DNA of 64,000 nt from Candidatus Amarolinea dominans. GTDB lineage: Bacteria; Chloroflexota; Anaerolineae; SSC4; Amarolineaceae. The number at the start of each line of letters is the position of its first letter. The first letter of the stretch is position 1. Positions 35,124 through 43,030 of this stretch are shown one piece after another. The notes under the pieces are model-generated. The model did no database searches and was not told the DNA's origin. It saw only the letters and a program-made list of their open reading frames with translations. Position numbers and translations under genes: made by a program. The stretch lies in the NCBI GenBank assembly GCA_016719785.1, contig JADJYJ010000030.1:248001-312000 (forward strand), given 5' to 3'.

Positions 35124-37013
35124 ATGTCCATTTCCGACACATTGCAGGCCAAGCTCGACAATCTCCCCACGCGCCCAGGCTGTTATCTGATGAAGACCGC
35201 CGAGGGCGCGATCATTTACGTGGGCAAGGCCATCAACCTGCGCGCCCGCGTCCGTTCCTACTTTCAGCAGCAGGCCCTCCACACCACCAAGACCCGGCGT
35301 CTGGTGAGCAACATCGCCGATCTGGACTGGATCATCGTTGAAACCGAGCTGGAAGCCCTGGTGCTGGAGAATGAGCTGATCAAGCGCCACCAACCGCGCT
35401 ACAACATCCGCCTCAAAGATGACAAGACCTATCCATACATCAAGATTCACTGGGCCGAAGATTACCCCAAAGTGACCATCGTGCGGCGCATGGCGCGTGA
35501 CGGCGGCCGCTACTTCGGGCCGTACACCTCCGCTTACAATGTCCGCCTCACCCTGGAAGCCCTGCGTCACATCTTCCCCTATCTGACCTGTAACCGCGAC
35601 ATTACCGGCAAGGACGAACGCGCCTGCCTCTACTTTCACATCGGGCGCTGCAACGGTCCGTGCATCGGCGCGGTCAACCGTGACGAATACCGCGCCATGG
35701 TGCAGGGCCTGGCCGATTTTCTCAGCGGTAACACCGAGCCGGCCCTGACCACCCTGCGCGGTCAGATGACAGACGCGGCCGAAAACTGGTACTTCGAACG
35801 CGCCGCACGCCTGCGCGACCAGATCAAGGCTGCCGAGCAGTTGGTGGAGCGTCAGAAGGTCGTCAGCGGTCAGCAGCAGGATGAAGACCTGATCGCCTTT
35901 GCCCAGACCAACGGCGACACCTGCGTACAGGTTTTCTTCGTTCGTCATGGCAAACTGATCGGGCGTGAGTCGTTCGTGTTGGAGGGCGCGGAAGGCGACG
36001 AAACCGATGCAGTTCTCAGCGCGTTCCTGACCCAGTTCTACAGCGAGGCCGCCTACGTCCCGCCGGAGATCGTGCTGCCCAAGGACCTGGACGAGCGCCT
36101 CATCATCGAGCAGTGGCTGCGTTCGCGCCGCGGCGGCGAGAAGGTGGTGCTCACCGTGCCGCAGGAAGGTCAGCAGCGCGACCTGCTGGAGATGGCGGCC
36201 CAGAACGCAGCCGAAACCCTGCACGCCCTGCGCGCCCAGTGGCAGGCCGACAAGAACAAGCAGGTCATTGCCCTGGCCGAATTGGGGCACGCCCTGGGGC
36301 TGGCCGACGCGCCCGGCCGCATCGAGTGTTACGACATTTCCACCTTGCAGGGCACCAGCACCGTCGGCGCGATGGTGGTCTTTGCGCAGGGCACCCCCAT
36401 GAAGAGCGATTACCGCAAATTCAAGATTCGCGGCAAAGGCAGCCTGGGCGCCGGTGAACCTGACGATTTCGCCTCGATGCGCGAGATGCTGCGCCGCCGC
36501 TTCCGCCGCGCCGTCGAACCGCCGGCTAATGAGGGCGCGCCCGGCCAGGCGCCTCGTAAGGGCGACCAGATGTGGCAGCGCCTGCCCGACCTGGTGGTCA
36601 TTGACGGCGGCAAGGGTCAGCTCGGCGTGGCCGTGGAAGTGCTGCGCGAGTTCGACCTCTTCGACCAGGTGCCGGTCATTGGCCTGGCCAAGAGATTCGA
36701 GGATGTCTATTTCCCTGAGCAACGTGATCCCCTGGTGCTGCCTCGCGACTCTCAGGCGCTGTTCCTCTTACAGCGCATTCGCGACGAGGCGCACCGTTTT
36801 GGCATCACCTTCAATCGTGAGCTGCGCAGCAAGGCAGGCGTGATGTCCGAACTGGACAAGGTGCCTGGCATCGGCCCGCGGCGGCGCAAAGAATTACTCA
36901 AGCGTTTCGGCGATCTGGAGACGATCAAGCAGGCGAGCATCGAGGAGTTGGCGGCCGCGCCCGGCATGAACGTGGCCGCGGCCGAGGCAATCAAGGATCA
37001 TTTTGGGGACTAA
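35124..37013 (+). CDS. uvrC: Excinuclease ABC subunit C
   Basis: A 629-residue nuclease of nucleotide excision repair that makes both incisions beside a UvrB-bound lesion. Domains in order: GIY-YIG nuclease (about 10-95; RPGCYLM, GAIIYVGKA), UVR helix pair (about 200-240), an RNase H-like second nuclease (about 375-540; the CYDIST and VIDGGKGQL acidic motifs) and a C-terminal double HhH (DKVPGIGPRRRKELLKRF). The start at 35124 is chosen because family members begin here and a promoter ends eight bases before it. There is no Shine-Dalgarno. Length and motifs are complete. Confidence 0.96.
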   Translation: MSISDTLQAKLDNLPTRPGCYLMKTAEGAIIYVGKAINLRARVRSYFQQQALHTTKTRRLVSNIADLDWIIVETELEALVLENELIKRHQPRYNIRLKDDKTYPYIKIHWAEDYPKVTIVRRMARDGGRYFGPYTSAYNVRLTLEALRHIFPYLTCNRDITGKDERACLYFHIGRCNGPCIGAVNRDEYRAMVQGLADFLSGNTEPALTTLRGQMTDAAENWYFERAARLRDQIKAAEQLVERQKVVSGQQQDEDLIAFAQTNGDTCVQVFFVRHGKLIGRESFVLEGAEGDETDAVLSAFLTQFYSEAAYVPPEIVLPKDLDERLIIEQWLRSRRGGEKVVLTVPQEGQQRDLLEMAAQNAAETLHALRAQWQADKNKQVIALAELGHALGLADAPGRIECYDISTLQGTSTVGAMVVFAQGTPMKSDYRKFKIRGKGSLGAGEPDDFASMREMLRRRFRRAVEPPANEGAPGQAPRKGDQMWQRLPDLVVIDGGKGQLGVAVEVLREFDLFDQVPVIGLAKRFEDVYFPEQRDPLVLPRDSQALFLLQRIRDEAHRFGITFNRELRSKAGVMSELDKVPGIGPRRRKELLKRFGDLETIKQASIEELAAAPGMNVAAAEAIKDHFGD

Positions 37014-37017
37014 CGCC

Positions 37018-38259
37018 GTGCAAAACACTCTGTCACCGTCGTTCGATTTCAGCCGCGTGGGCCGGCGCATCACCGTGACGCTGCTGGCTGCGCAGAGCTT
37101 CGGCTCGGCCGGCTTCATCGCGGCTAACACGGTCAACACCCTGGCCGGCGCGCAGTTGAGCGGTTCCCCGGCCCTGGCCGGCGTCCCGCCCGCCATCTAC
37201 CAGCTCGGCGCGGCGCTGGCCGCGTTCGGCTGGGGCTACGGCATGGAGCGGCTGGGACGACGCGGCGCGCTGGCGCTCGGCCTGATGCTGGGCACGGTCG
37301 GCGCCGGTCTGGCCGCGGCTGCGCTCCTGGTTCGCTCATTTCTGCTCTTTTGCCTCGGGCTGGCCCTGCTCGGCGCGGCCAATTCTGCCATGCAGTTGGC
37401 GCGCTTTGCCGCGGCCGAGGTCTACCCGCCGCAGGCGCGCGGCCGCGCCATCTCCAACGTGGTGCTTGGCGGCACGGTCGGCGCGGTGGTCGGCCCGCTG
37501 CTCGTGGGGCCAACCGGCCGCTGGGCCGCGGCCAACGGCTTGGACGAGCTGGGCGGGCCGTACCTGGCGGCCCTGGTGCTCCTGTTCCTGGCTGGCCTGG
37601 TCATCTTCGTCTGGCTGCGGCCCGATCCGCGCGACGTGGGCCGCGCCCTGGCTCAGCTCTACCCTGACACGCATGGCGAGTCAGGCAGCCGCCGGCCGCT
37701 CTCGCAGCTTCTGCGCCAACGGCCGGTGATCGTGGCCATGGGCGCCATGGTGATCGGGCAGGCGGTCATGGTGATGCTGATGATCATCACCTCGCTGCAC
37801 ATGAAGGGGCATCACCACGAGCTGACCGACATCTCGCTCGTCATCTCATCGCACACCTTCGGCATGTTCGCCTTTTCGGTGCTGTCCGGTCGCCTGGCGG
37901 ACCGTTGGGGGCGCCGGCCTGTGATTCTGATTGGCGCGACCACGCTGGTGCTGGCCTGTTTGACCGCGCCGCTTTCGCCAGAGGTGCTGCCGCTGGCGGT
38001 GTCGCTCTTCTTTCTTGGCTTGGGCTGGAATTTCTGCTACGTAGGCGGTTCATCGCTGCTGGCGGATCAGCTTTCACCGGCGGAGCGGGCGCAGACGCAG
38101 GGTTTCAACGATCTGCTCATCGGCCTCTCTGCGGCCGTGGGCAGCCTGGGCAGCGGCGTCGTCTTCGCCGCGCTGGGCTACGGCGCCATGGGGATCGTCG
38201 GCGCCGCGCTGGCCGTCATCCCGATTATTCTGGCGCTTTCTCTACGCCAGAAGACATGA
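37018..38259 (+). CDS. MFS transporter
   Basis: A 413-residue major facilitator with about twelve membrane helices. The conserved loop after helix 2 reads GYGMERLGRRGAL, and the equivalent after helix 8 is GRLADRWGRRPVI. The substrate is not predictable; drug or small organic efflux is usual for this type. The GTG at 37018 is preferred; a TTG at 37003 inside uvrC is possible. It begins five bases after the uvrC stop and is probably in the uvrC transcript. Confidence 0.82.
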   Translation: MQNTLSPSFDFSRVGRRITVTLLAAQSFGSAGFIAANTVNTLAGAQLSGSPALAGVPPAIYQLGAALAAFGWGYGMERLGRRGALALGLMLGTVGAGLAAAALLVRSFLLFCLGLALLGAANSAMQLARFAAAEVYPPQARGRAISNVVLGGTVGAVVGPLLVGPTGRWAAANGLDELGGPYLAALVLLFLAGLVIFVWLRPDPRDVGRALAQLYPDTHGESGSRRPLSQLLRQRPVIVAMGAMVIGQAVMVMLMIITSLHMKGHHHELTDISLVISSHTFGMFAFSVLSGRLADRWGRRPVILIGATTLVLACLTAPLSPEVLPLAVSLFFLGLGWNFCYVGGSSLLADQLSPAERAQTQGFNDLLIGLSAAVGSLGSGVVFAALGYGAMGIVGAALAVIPIILALSLRQKT

Positions 38260-38400
38260 ACAGGTCATCGAGATCACTCCACTTGCGATGACGAACGGCT
38301 TCCAATTCATCGCCCGTCCATCCCATTACTTCGCGGAGAAACGCAACAGCAGTATGTTGGCATCAACAAGCACACGAGGCTTCTTACGCGGGGTGACCAT
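38225..38400 (-). pseudogene. Truncated PIN-domain toxin remnant
   Basis: The ATG at 38400 overlaps the end of the antitoxin gene and begins MVTPRKKPRVLVDANILLLR, the first strand and first catalytic Asp of a PIN ribonuclease. A stop follows at 38326. In another frame the segment FLREVMGWTGDELEAVRHRK runs to a stop at 38225, inside the tail of the MFS gene. The middle of a normal 130-140 residue PIN toxin is missing, so the toxin is dead. Confidence 0.55.
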
Positions 38401-38707
38401 ATTGTTCTTCGAAGACTTCGTGTTTCGTAGATTCCAGTTCCGCCGCGAATTCCTCTTCACTGATATGACGCTGTTCTACCTCGCGACCAAGATAGCGCGC
38501 AAAACTGTGAAAGGCGGCTTTGCGCCTGACGTATGCCATCAATTGCTCGTACTCTGCAATCGGGAGAATAACCGCAACGGGTACGCCGCCGCTTTGAACA
38601 ACTGTATGTTCCTGGACCGTGCGCAAACGGCGAACCAGGCCGCCAAAATTACGCTGCATCTCCGCAACGGTTATCGTTCTCTGTACCCTACCTGACAGCT
38701 GTATCAT
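38384..38707 (-). CDS. Phd/YefM-type antitoxin
   Basis: A 107-residue protein with TITVAEMQRNFGGLVRRL and VVQSGGVPVAVILPIAEYEQL, the Phd/YefM fold that binds DNA with its N-terminus and neutralises a toxin with its C-terminus. The toxin gene that should follow is only a PIN remnant, so this antitoxin appears to be an orphan that may still act as a repressor or as an anti-addiction factor. Confidence 0.85.
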   Translation of the reverse strand: MIQLSGRVQRTITVAEMQRNFGGLVRRLRTVQEHTVVQSGGVPVAVILPIAEYEQLMAYVRRKAAFHSFARYLGREVEQRHISEEEFAAELESTKHEVFEEQYGHPA

Positions 38708-38810
38708 TGCAGTCTCCTTGCCCGCACTGGCTCAAGAGTCGTGCTGAATCCTATTCGATCTTTGGCCATGGCGCGCTGACCTCCCTGATCGCCCATTTCT
38801 CCTGGGAACA

Positions 38811-38839
38811 TTCGACAAGATCGGAATTCATGCTAAAAT
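38811..38839 (+). promoter_or_regulatory. Promoter of the EamA transporter gene
   Basis: TTCGAC (38811-38816), 17 bases, TAAAAT (38834-38839). The leader is about 45 bases and lacks a clear ribosome site. Confidence 0.45.
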
Positions 38840-38892
38840 CACTCCGATTCGATCACACCGTTGAGTGTAACCCATTACGGAGTAGCCGTCAA

Positions 38893-39795
38893 ATGAGCCT
38901 GCTTTCTCCCTCTATCGCCCCCGCTTCCGAACATGTCGCCCGGCCGCCCTGGCAGGCCTACGCCGCGATGATCTTTGGTCTGATCTGCATTGCCACCTCC
39001 GGCATTTTCGTGCGCTGGGCCGGGCTGCCGGGGCCGGTGGCCGCCTTCTATCGCACCTTGATTGCCGCCAGCGCCCTGGCAATTCCGTTTGGCCTGCGCG
39101 CCCGCCAGATCCAGTGGTCGCGACGCTCGCTGGCGATCGTGGCGGCCGCCGGTGTCTTGTTCGCCTGTGACATGGGCCTGTGGAACACGGCCGTTCAGTA
39201 CACCTCGGTCGCCAACGCGGTCCTGCTCGGCAACACCGCGCCCATCTGGGTGGGACTGGGCGCCATCCTGCTCTACCGCGAGCGTCTACGGCGCAATTTC
39301 TGGCTCGGACTGGCCCTGGCTTTGAGCGGCGCGGCCATCATCCTGGGCGCCGACGCCCTACGCTCGCCATCGCTCAACCTGGGCAACCTGCTGTCGCTGC
39401 TCGTCTCCCTCTTCTACGCCGCTTACATGCTGATCACCCAGCGCGGGCGGGCGCGCTTCGATGCCCTCTCCTATTTTTGGCTGACCACAGTGGTCAGCCT
39501 CATCACCCTCTTTTTCATGACTCGCCTGTTTCAGCAATCGCTCGTCGTGCCTGCTGCGACCTTTCCCTTCCTGCTAGGCATGGGGCTGGTGACGCATATC
39601 GGCGGTTGGCTGTCGGTCAACTATGCGCAGGGCCATCTTCCCGCCTCGTTGGTCTCGCCCACCATGCTCGGCCAGCCGGTGGTGGCTGCCCTGCTCGCCT
39701 TCGTGCTGCTGGGCGAGGCGCTGACGCCGCTGCAGGTCGCCGGCGGCATCATTGTTCTGCTCGGCATCTCCCTGGTGCATCGGGCGCGAGGGTGA
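38893..39795 (+). CDS. EamA/DMT-family exporter
   Basis: A 300-residue, ten-helix drug/metabolite transporter made of two EamA halves (about 20-150 and 165-298). The typical GTAPIWVGLGAILLYRERL-like end of helix 4 and PVVAALLAFVLLGEALTPLQ in the second half are present. It likely exports amino acids or other metabolites. The ATG at 38893 is preferred because the family starts here, although the frame is open from 38707. The start region contains TCAAATGAGCCT, identical to the core of the inverted ends of the DUF1670 cassette, which may be chance. Confidence 0.82.
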   Translation: MSLLSPSIAPASEHVARPPWQAYAAMIFGLICIATSGIFVRWAGLPGPVAAFYRTLIAASALAIPFGLRARQIQWSRRSLAIVAAAGVLFACDMGLWNTAVQYTSVANAVLLGNTAPIWVGLGAILLYRERLRRNFWLGLALALSGAAIILGADALRSPSLNLGNLLSLLVSLFYAAYMLITQRGRARFDALSYFWLTTVVSLITLFFMTRLFQQSLVVPAATFPFLLGMGLVTHIGGWLSVNYAQGHLPASLVSPTMLGQPVVAALLAFVLLGEALTPLQVAGGIIVLLGISLVHRARG

Positions 39796-39896
39796 CATGC
39801 AAACACACCTCTTTGTCATCGTCTGGCGTTTGCTGCTGGCCTGAAAGGCGTTTTAGTGGGACGATGTGGTAAAATGGGGACGGAGGAGGATGACCC

Positions 39897-42611
39897 ATGA
39901 CGCCCGGTGAAATGCAAGATGCAGAACAAGTTGACCGCGGAGATGTTGCGACCAAACTCAACAGTTTCGCCGCGCTCAAGGTCATGAGCCCAACCGACTT
40001 GAACCTGTTGGCGGACAAGATCATCGTGCGTCCATTCAAGGAGGGAGATCGGCTCCAGGAGGCGCAAAGCTCCGGCGATTTCCTGTATTTGGTGGAGAGC
40101 GGGACCTTGCGCGAGACCGGCAAGGACTCGGCCGGCACGGTCTGGTGGGAGCGCACGCACAACGTTGGCGCCGCCTTCAGTCGTCAAGCGACCTACGACG
40201 GCTTGTTCGAAGAAACCGAGGTCATCGCGCTGCAAGAAGGGCGCCTCTTTGTCATTGCGCCCAGCGACCTGAGCTGGGCCATGGGCCGGCAGCCTGCCCT
40301 GCGCCAGGCGCTCATCCGTGAACCGATCGCCGTGCGTCTGCGCGCCATGCCCATGTTAGCGCCTCTCAACGACTCGCAGGTTCGGCGCCTGGCCACCATT
40401 GCTCATGTCGTAGAGGCCAACGGTGGCTCGCCCCTGTGTGAGCCGCAGCTCACCGGCGCCGAAACCTGGTTCTGGTTCATTGATTGGGGACAGGTCAGCG
40501 TGACCTACCCGTCTGGCGTACCACCAAAGACGCCGCGAGTCATCACCGCGGGCAACGCTTTTCACAACGCGCCCGAGGCCCTGGGGCAGATTCCGCCCGC
40601 GGTGGCGCAGGCGCTCTACCGCTGCAAGCTCATTCGCGTGCCGTTCTCTGAAATGCTGGCCCTGGCACGCATCCCCGCCATTTACGCACGGCTGCAACTG
40701 CCGCCCATCATCGGCTTTCTGGAAACGGTTGCACCCTTCCAGGGTTTGAACGAAGAGCAATTGCAAACGCTGGCCAGCATCACGGCCTGGGAACACTATC
40801 CGGCCGCGCAGACCGTTTCACAGCAGGGCGTGCGCGACAACGCGCTGCGCATCCTGCAGCGCGGCGCGGCCATCATTCGCACGACCGACGCCGATGGCAA
40901 GGAACGCCCTCGCGATTACATGGCGCCTGGCCGTTTCTATGGCCAAAGCTCGCTATTCCGCCGGGAGCGCCATGAAACAACGGTGCGCGCGGTGCGACCG
41001 GACAGCGTGGGCAGCGCTACTGGCATTCTGACCAGCCCGCAGGGGGAAAGTGACCGTGCGCACGCCAGCGAGCCGGGCGCCACCTGGTTCCGCATCCGTT
41101 CCGAGGACTTGATCTATCTTCTCCACAGTGACCCGGGGTTCTGGAAAGATACCCACCTGGAGCAGAAGGTCAAGGCGGAAAAGAAGAAACACCGCAAGTA
41201 CAAATGGCAGGACGAGGACGAGGTGCTTTGGTATGACGGCCACCGGCACGTGATCGTCCTGCTGCGCTCCTTCCTGATCCCCGCGCTGCCGGTCGTGGGC
41301 ATGATCCTCCTCAAACTCATCCTGCAAAACTGGGACATCAATCTGACTATCTTGACGGTGGCCCTGGTGAGCGGTATGGTGGCGGCGCCCCTGACGGTCT
41401 GGTACGTGGTGGATTACCTCAATGATTACTTTGTGGTGACATCCTTGCGCGTGACCGCGCGCGAGCAGGTGGTGCTGGTTTACGAGCGTCGCACCGAAGC
41501 GCCCCTGGACCAGGTGCAGGATACCACCCTGCGCACCGACTTTTGGGGCAGCCTGATTGGCTATGGCAATCTGAAGATCAAGACGGCCAGTGCTGCCTCA
41601 CAGATCGTGTTCGACCATGTGCCGAATCCCGAAAGCGTCCAGGCTCTCATTTCCGAGCAGCGACGGCGCCTGCTTGCCGAAAAATTGGCGGAACAGCGCG
41701 AAGGTCTGCGCATGCAACTGGTCAAGGACCTGCGCTTGAGTCTGTTGAGCCAGGTGCCAGACCAGACACTGCCGCCGGGCCTCAAGCCGCCGATCGTGCT
41801 GAGCTGGTGGCAAAAGTGGTTAGCGACGCTGGCGAAGGCTCTGCATTTCGTCTTCTTTCCCTTCGAGTTTCTGTTCCTGCGACCTCTCAGTTGGGTGATG
41901 CGCATCTTTGCGCAGCGGCGCCTCTCCCCGCGCAACCAGAACCGGGACTTTGGCGCCGGCGTCCTGGCCTCCTGGTGGATTACGCCAGACAAGACGGTGT
42001 GGCGCAAGCACTGGTTGATCTTGCTGCAGCGCGTGTGGCAATCGTTTTTGGCGTGGCTGATCGTCACGGCGTTTCTCGTTGCCACCGTGGGACAGTGGCT
42101 GCCGTTGCCGTGGCTGCTGCCGGCCATCCTCTGGCTGCCTGCCACCGGGTGGTTCTGGTGGAGATATGAAGACTGGGCCAACGATCTCTATATTGTGACC
42201 AATGACAAGGTGATTGATATCGAGGCTAAACCGTTCGGCTTCAGCACACAGCGTCGCGAGGCTGGCCTGGATCGCATTCAGAACGTGACAACCGAACTGC
42301 CCACGTTTTGGGCCAATGCATTGAATTACGGCAATGTGGTGATCAAGACGGCCGCGGCTGACGAGGGCTTCACCTTCGACCTGGTGGCCAATCCGCACGC
42401 GGTGCAGCGCGAAATCATGAAGCGCCTGTCAGCCTTCCGCGCCTCACGCCAGCAACGTGAAGCCACCGCACAGCGCACCCAGCAAGCCTACGTCTTGGGC
42501 GTCTATCATGAGTTGATGGAAGAGGGAGACAAGTACGTCAAGAGCGGCCCGACGGGACAGGCGTCGCCGCAACCGCAGGAAGGTCGCTCCATCCCCCGCG
42601 CAGGGCTGTGA
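39897..42611 (+). CDS. CNB-like / bPH2 membrane protein
   Basis: A 904-residue protein with an unusual build. The N-terminal half (about 20-420) contains three segments resembling cyclic-nucleotide-binding folds (for example ADKIIVRPFKEGDRLQ and ITAWEHYPAAQTVSQQG). After a Lys-rich stretch come two repeats, each a pair of membrane helices followed by a bPH2 (YdbS-like) domain: YFVVTSLRVTAREQVVLVYERR...VQDTTLRTDFWGSLIGYGNLKIKT and LYIVTNDKVIDIEAKPFGF...IQNVTTELPTFWANALNYGNVVIKT. GGAGGAGG precedes the ATG. It may be a ligand-controlled envelope protein; no catalytic site is seen. Confidence 0.72.
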   Translation: MTPGEMQDAEQVDRGDVATKLNSFAALKVMSPTDLNLLADKIIVRPFKEGDRLQEAQSSGDFLYLVESGTLRETGKDSAGTVWWERTHNVGAAFSRQATYDGLFEETEVIALQEGRLFVIAPSDLSWAMGRQPALRQALIREPIAVRLRAMPMLAPLNDSQVRRLATIAHVVEANGGSPLCEPQLTGAETWFWFIDWGQVSVTYPSGVPPKTPRVITAGNAFHNAPEALGQIPPAVAQALYRCKLIRVPFSEMLALARIPAIYARLQLPPIIGFLETVAPFQGLNEEQLQTLASITAWEHYPAAQTVSQQGVRDNALRILQRGAAIIRTTDADGKERPRDYMAPGRFYGQSSLFRRERHETTVRAVRPDSVGSATGILTSPQGESDRAHASEPGATWFRIRSEDLIYLLHSDPGFWKDTHLEQKVKAEKKKHRKYKWQDEDEVLWYDGHRHVIVLLRSFLIPALPVVGMILLKLILQNWDINLTILTVALVSGMVAAPLTVWYVVDYLNDYFVVTSLRVTAREQVVLVYERRTEAPLDQVQDTTLRTDFWGSLIGYGNLKIKTASAASQIVFDHVPNPESVQALISEQRRRLLAEKLAEQREGLRMQLVKDLRLSLLSQVPDQTLPPGLKPPIVLSWWQKWLATLAKALHFVFFPFEFLFLRPLSWVMRIFAQRRLSPRNQNRDFGAGVLASWWITPDKTVWRKHWLILLQRVWQSFLAWLIVTAFLVATVGQWLPLPWLLPAILWLPATGWFWWRYEDWANDLYIVTNDKVIDIEAKPFGFSTQRREAGLDRIQNVTTELPTFWANALNYGNVVIKTAAADEGFTFDLVANPHAVQREIMKRLSAFRASRQQREATAQRTQQAYVLGVYHELMEEGDKYVKSGPTGQASPQPQEGRSIPRAGL

Positions 42612-42689
42612 CGAGATGACATTCTCAGAGGAACACAACACCCTCACCGGTCAACGCTGCGATGTCCATTGGCCCCTGCGAGGGTTGGT

Positions 42690-42806
42690 GAGTCAAGGAA
42701 TTTTCACACGAAGCCACAAAGGTGGCCATCTGCGTCTTCGTGTCTTTGTATCTTGGTGTGAGGTCTCTGTCTTGCTCACACAGGGACGCCAAGACACAAA
42801 GGAGTA
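42690..42806. repeat. CACACGAAG-type palindromic repeat, left of the RHS locus
   Basis: An imperfect palindromic block with TTCACACGAAGCCACAAAGG, CTTCGTGTCTTTG and GCTCACACAG, related to the block at 52861-52988. It fills most of the gene-free stretch 42612-43030. The short open frame over it is a by-product of the repeat. Confidence 0.6.
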
Positions 42807-42842
42807 ATCCCTGGCGCCTTTGTGACTTGTGACTTTTTCCTC

Positions 42843-42871
42843 TTGACAGAGCGCCGCGCGCGTGCTATGCT
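42843..42871 (+). promoter_or_regulatory. RHS locus promoter
   Basis: TTGACA (42843-42848), 17 bases, TATGCT (42866-42871), pointing into the RHS gene with a leader of about 150 bases. The -35 is perfect. Confidence 0.62.
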
Positions 42872-43030
42872 GTGACCAGCTACAAGCCTGTCCCCCGCCT
42901 TCCGAGTCGTCTTCCGCCTTCGGAAGTCCCTGGCGAGAGTGCTCTCTCCCGCCTGCGACCTCCTTCAGCAGTCAGGAAAATGTCCCTGACCCCATCCGTT
43001 TCGATTGCTGCACGAAAGGAGTTCGTTGTT

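Noticed and set aside
35091..36722. 543-codon minus-strand frame
   Set aside because: It is antisense to uvrC, whose four domains are complete on the plus strand.
42616..42807. 63-codon open frame
   Set aside because: It is made entirely from the CACACGAAG palindromic repeat; the same residues appear at the other repeat block.
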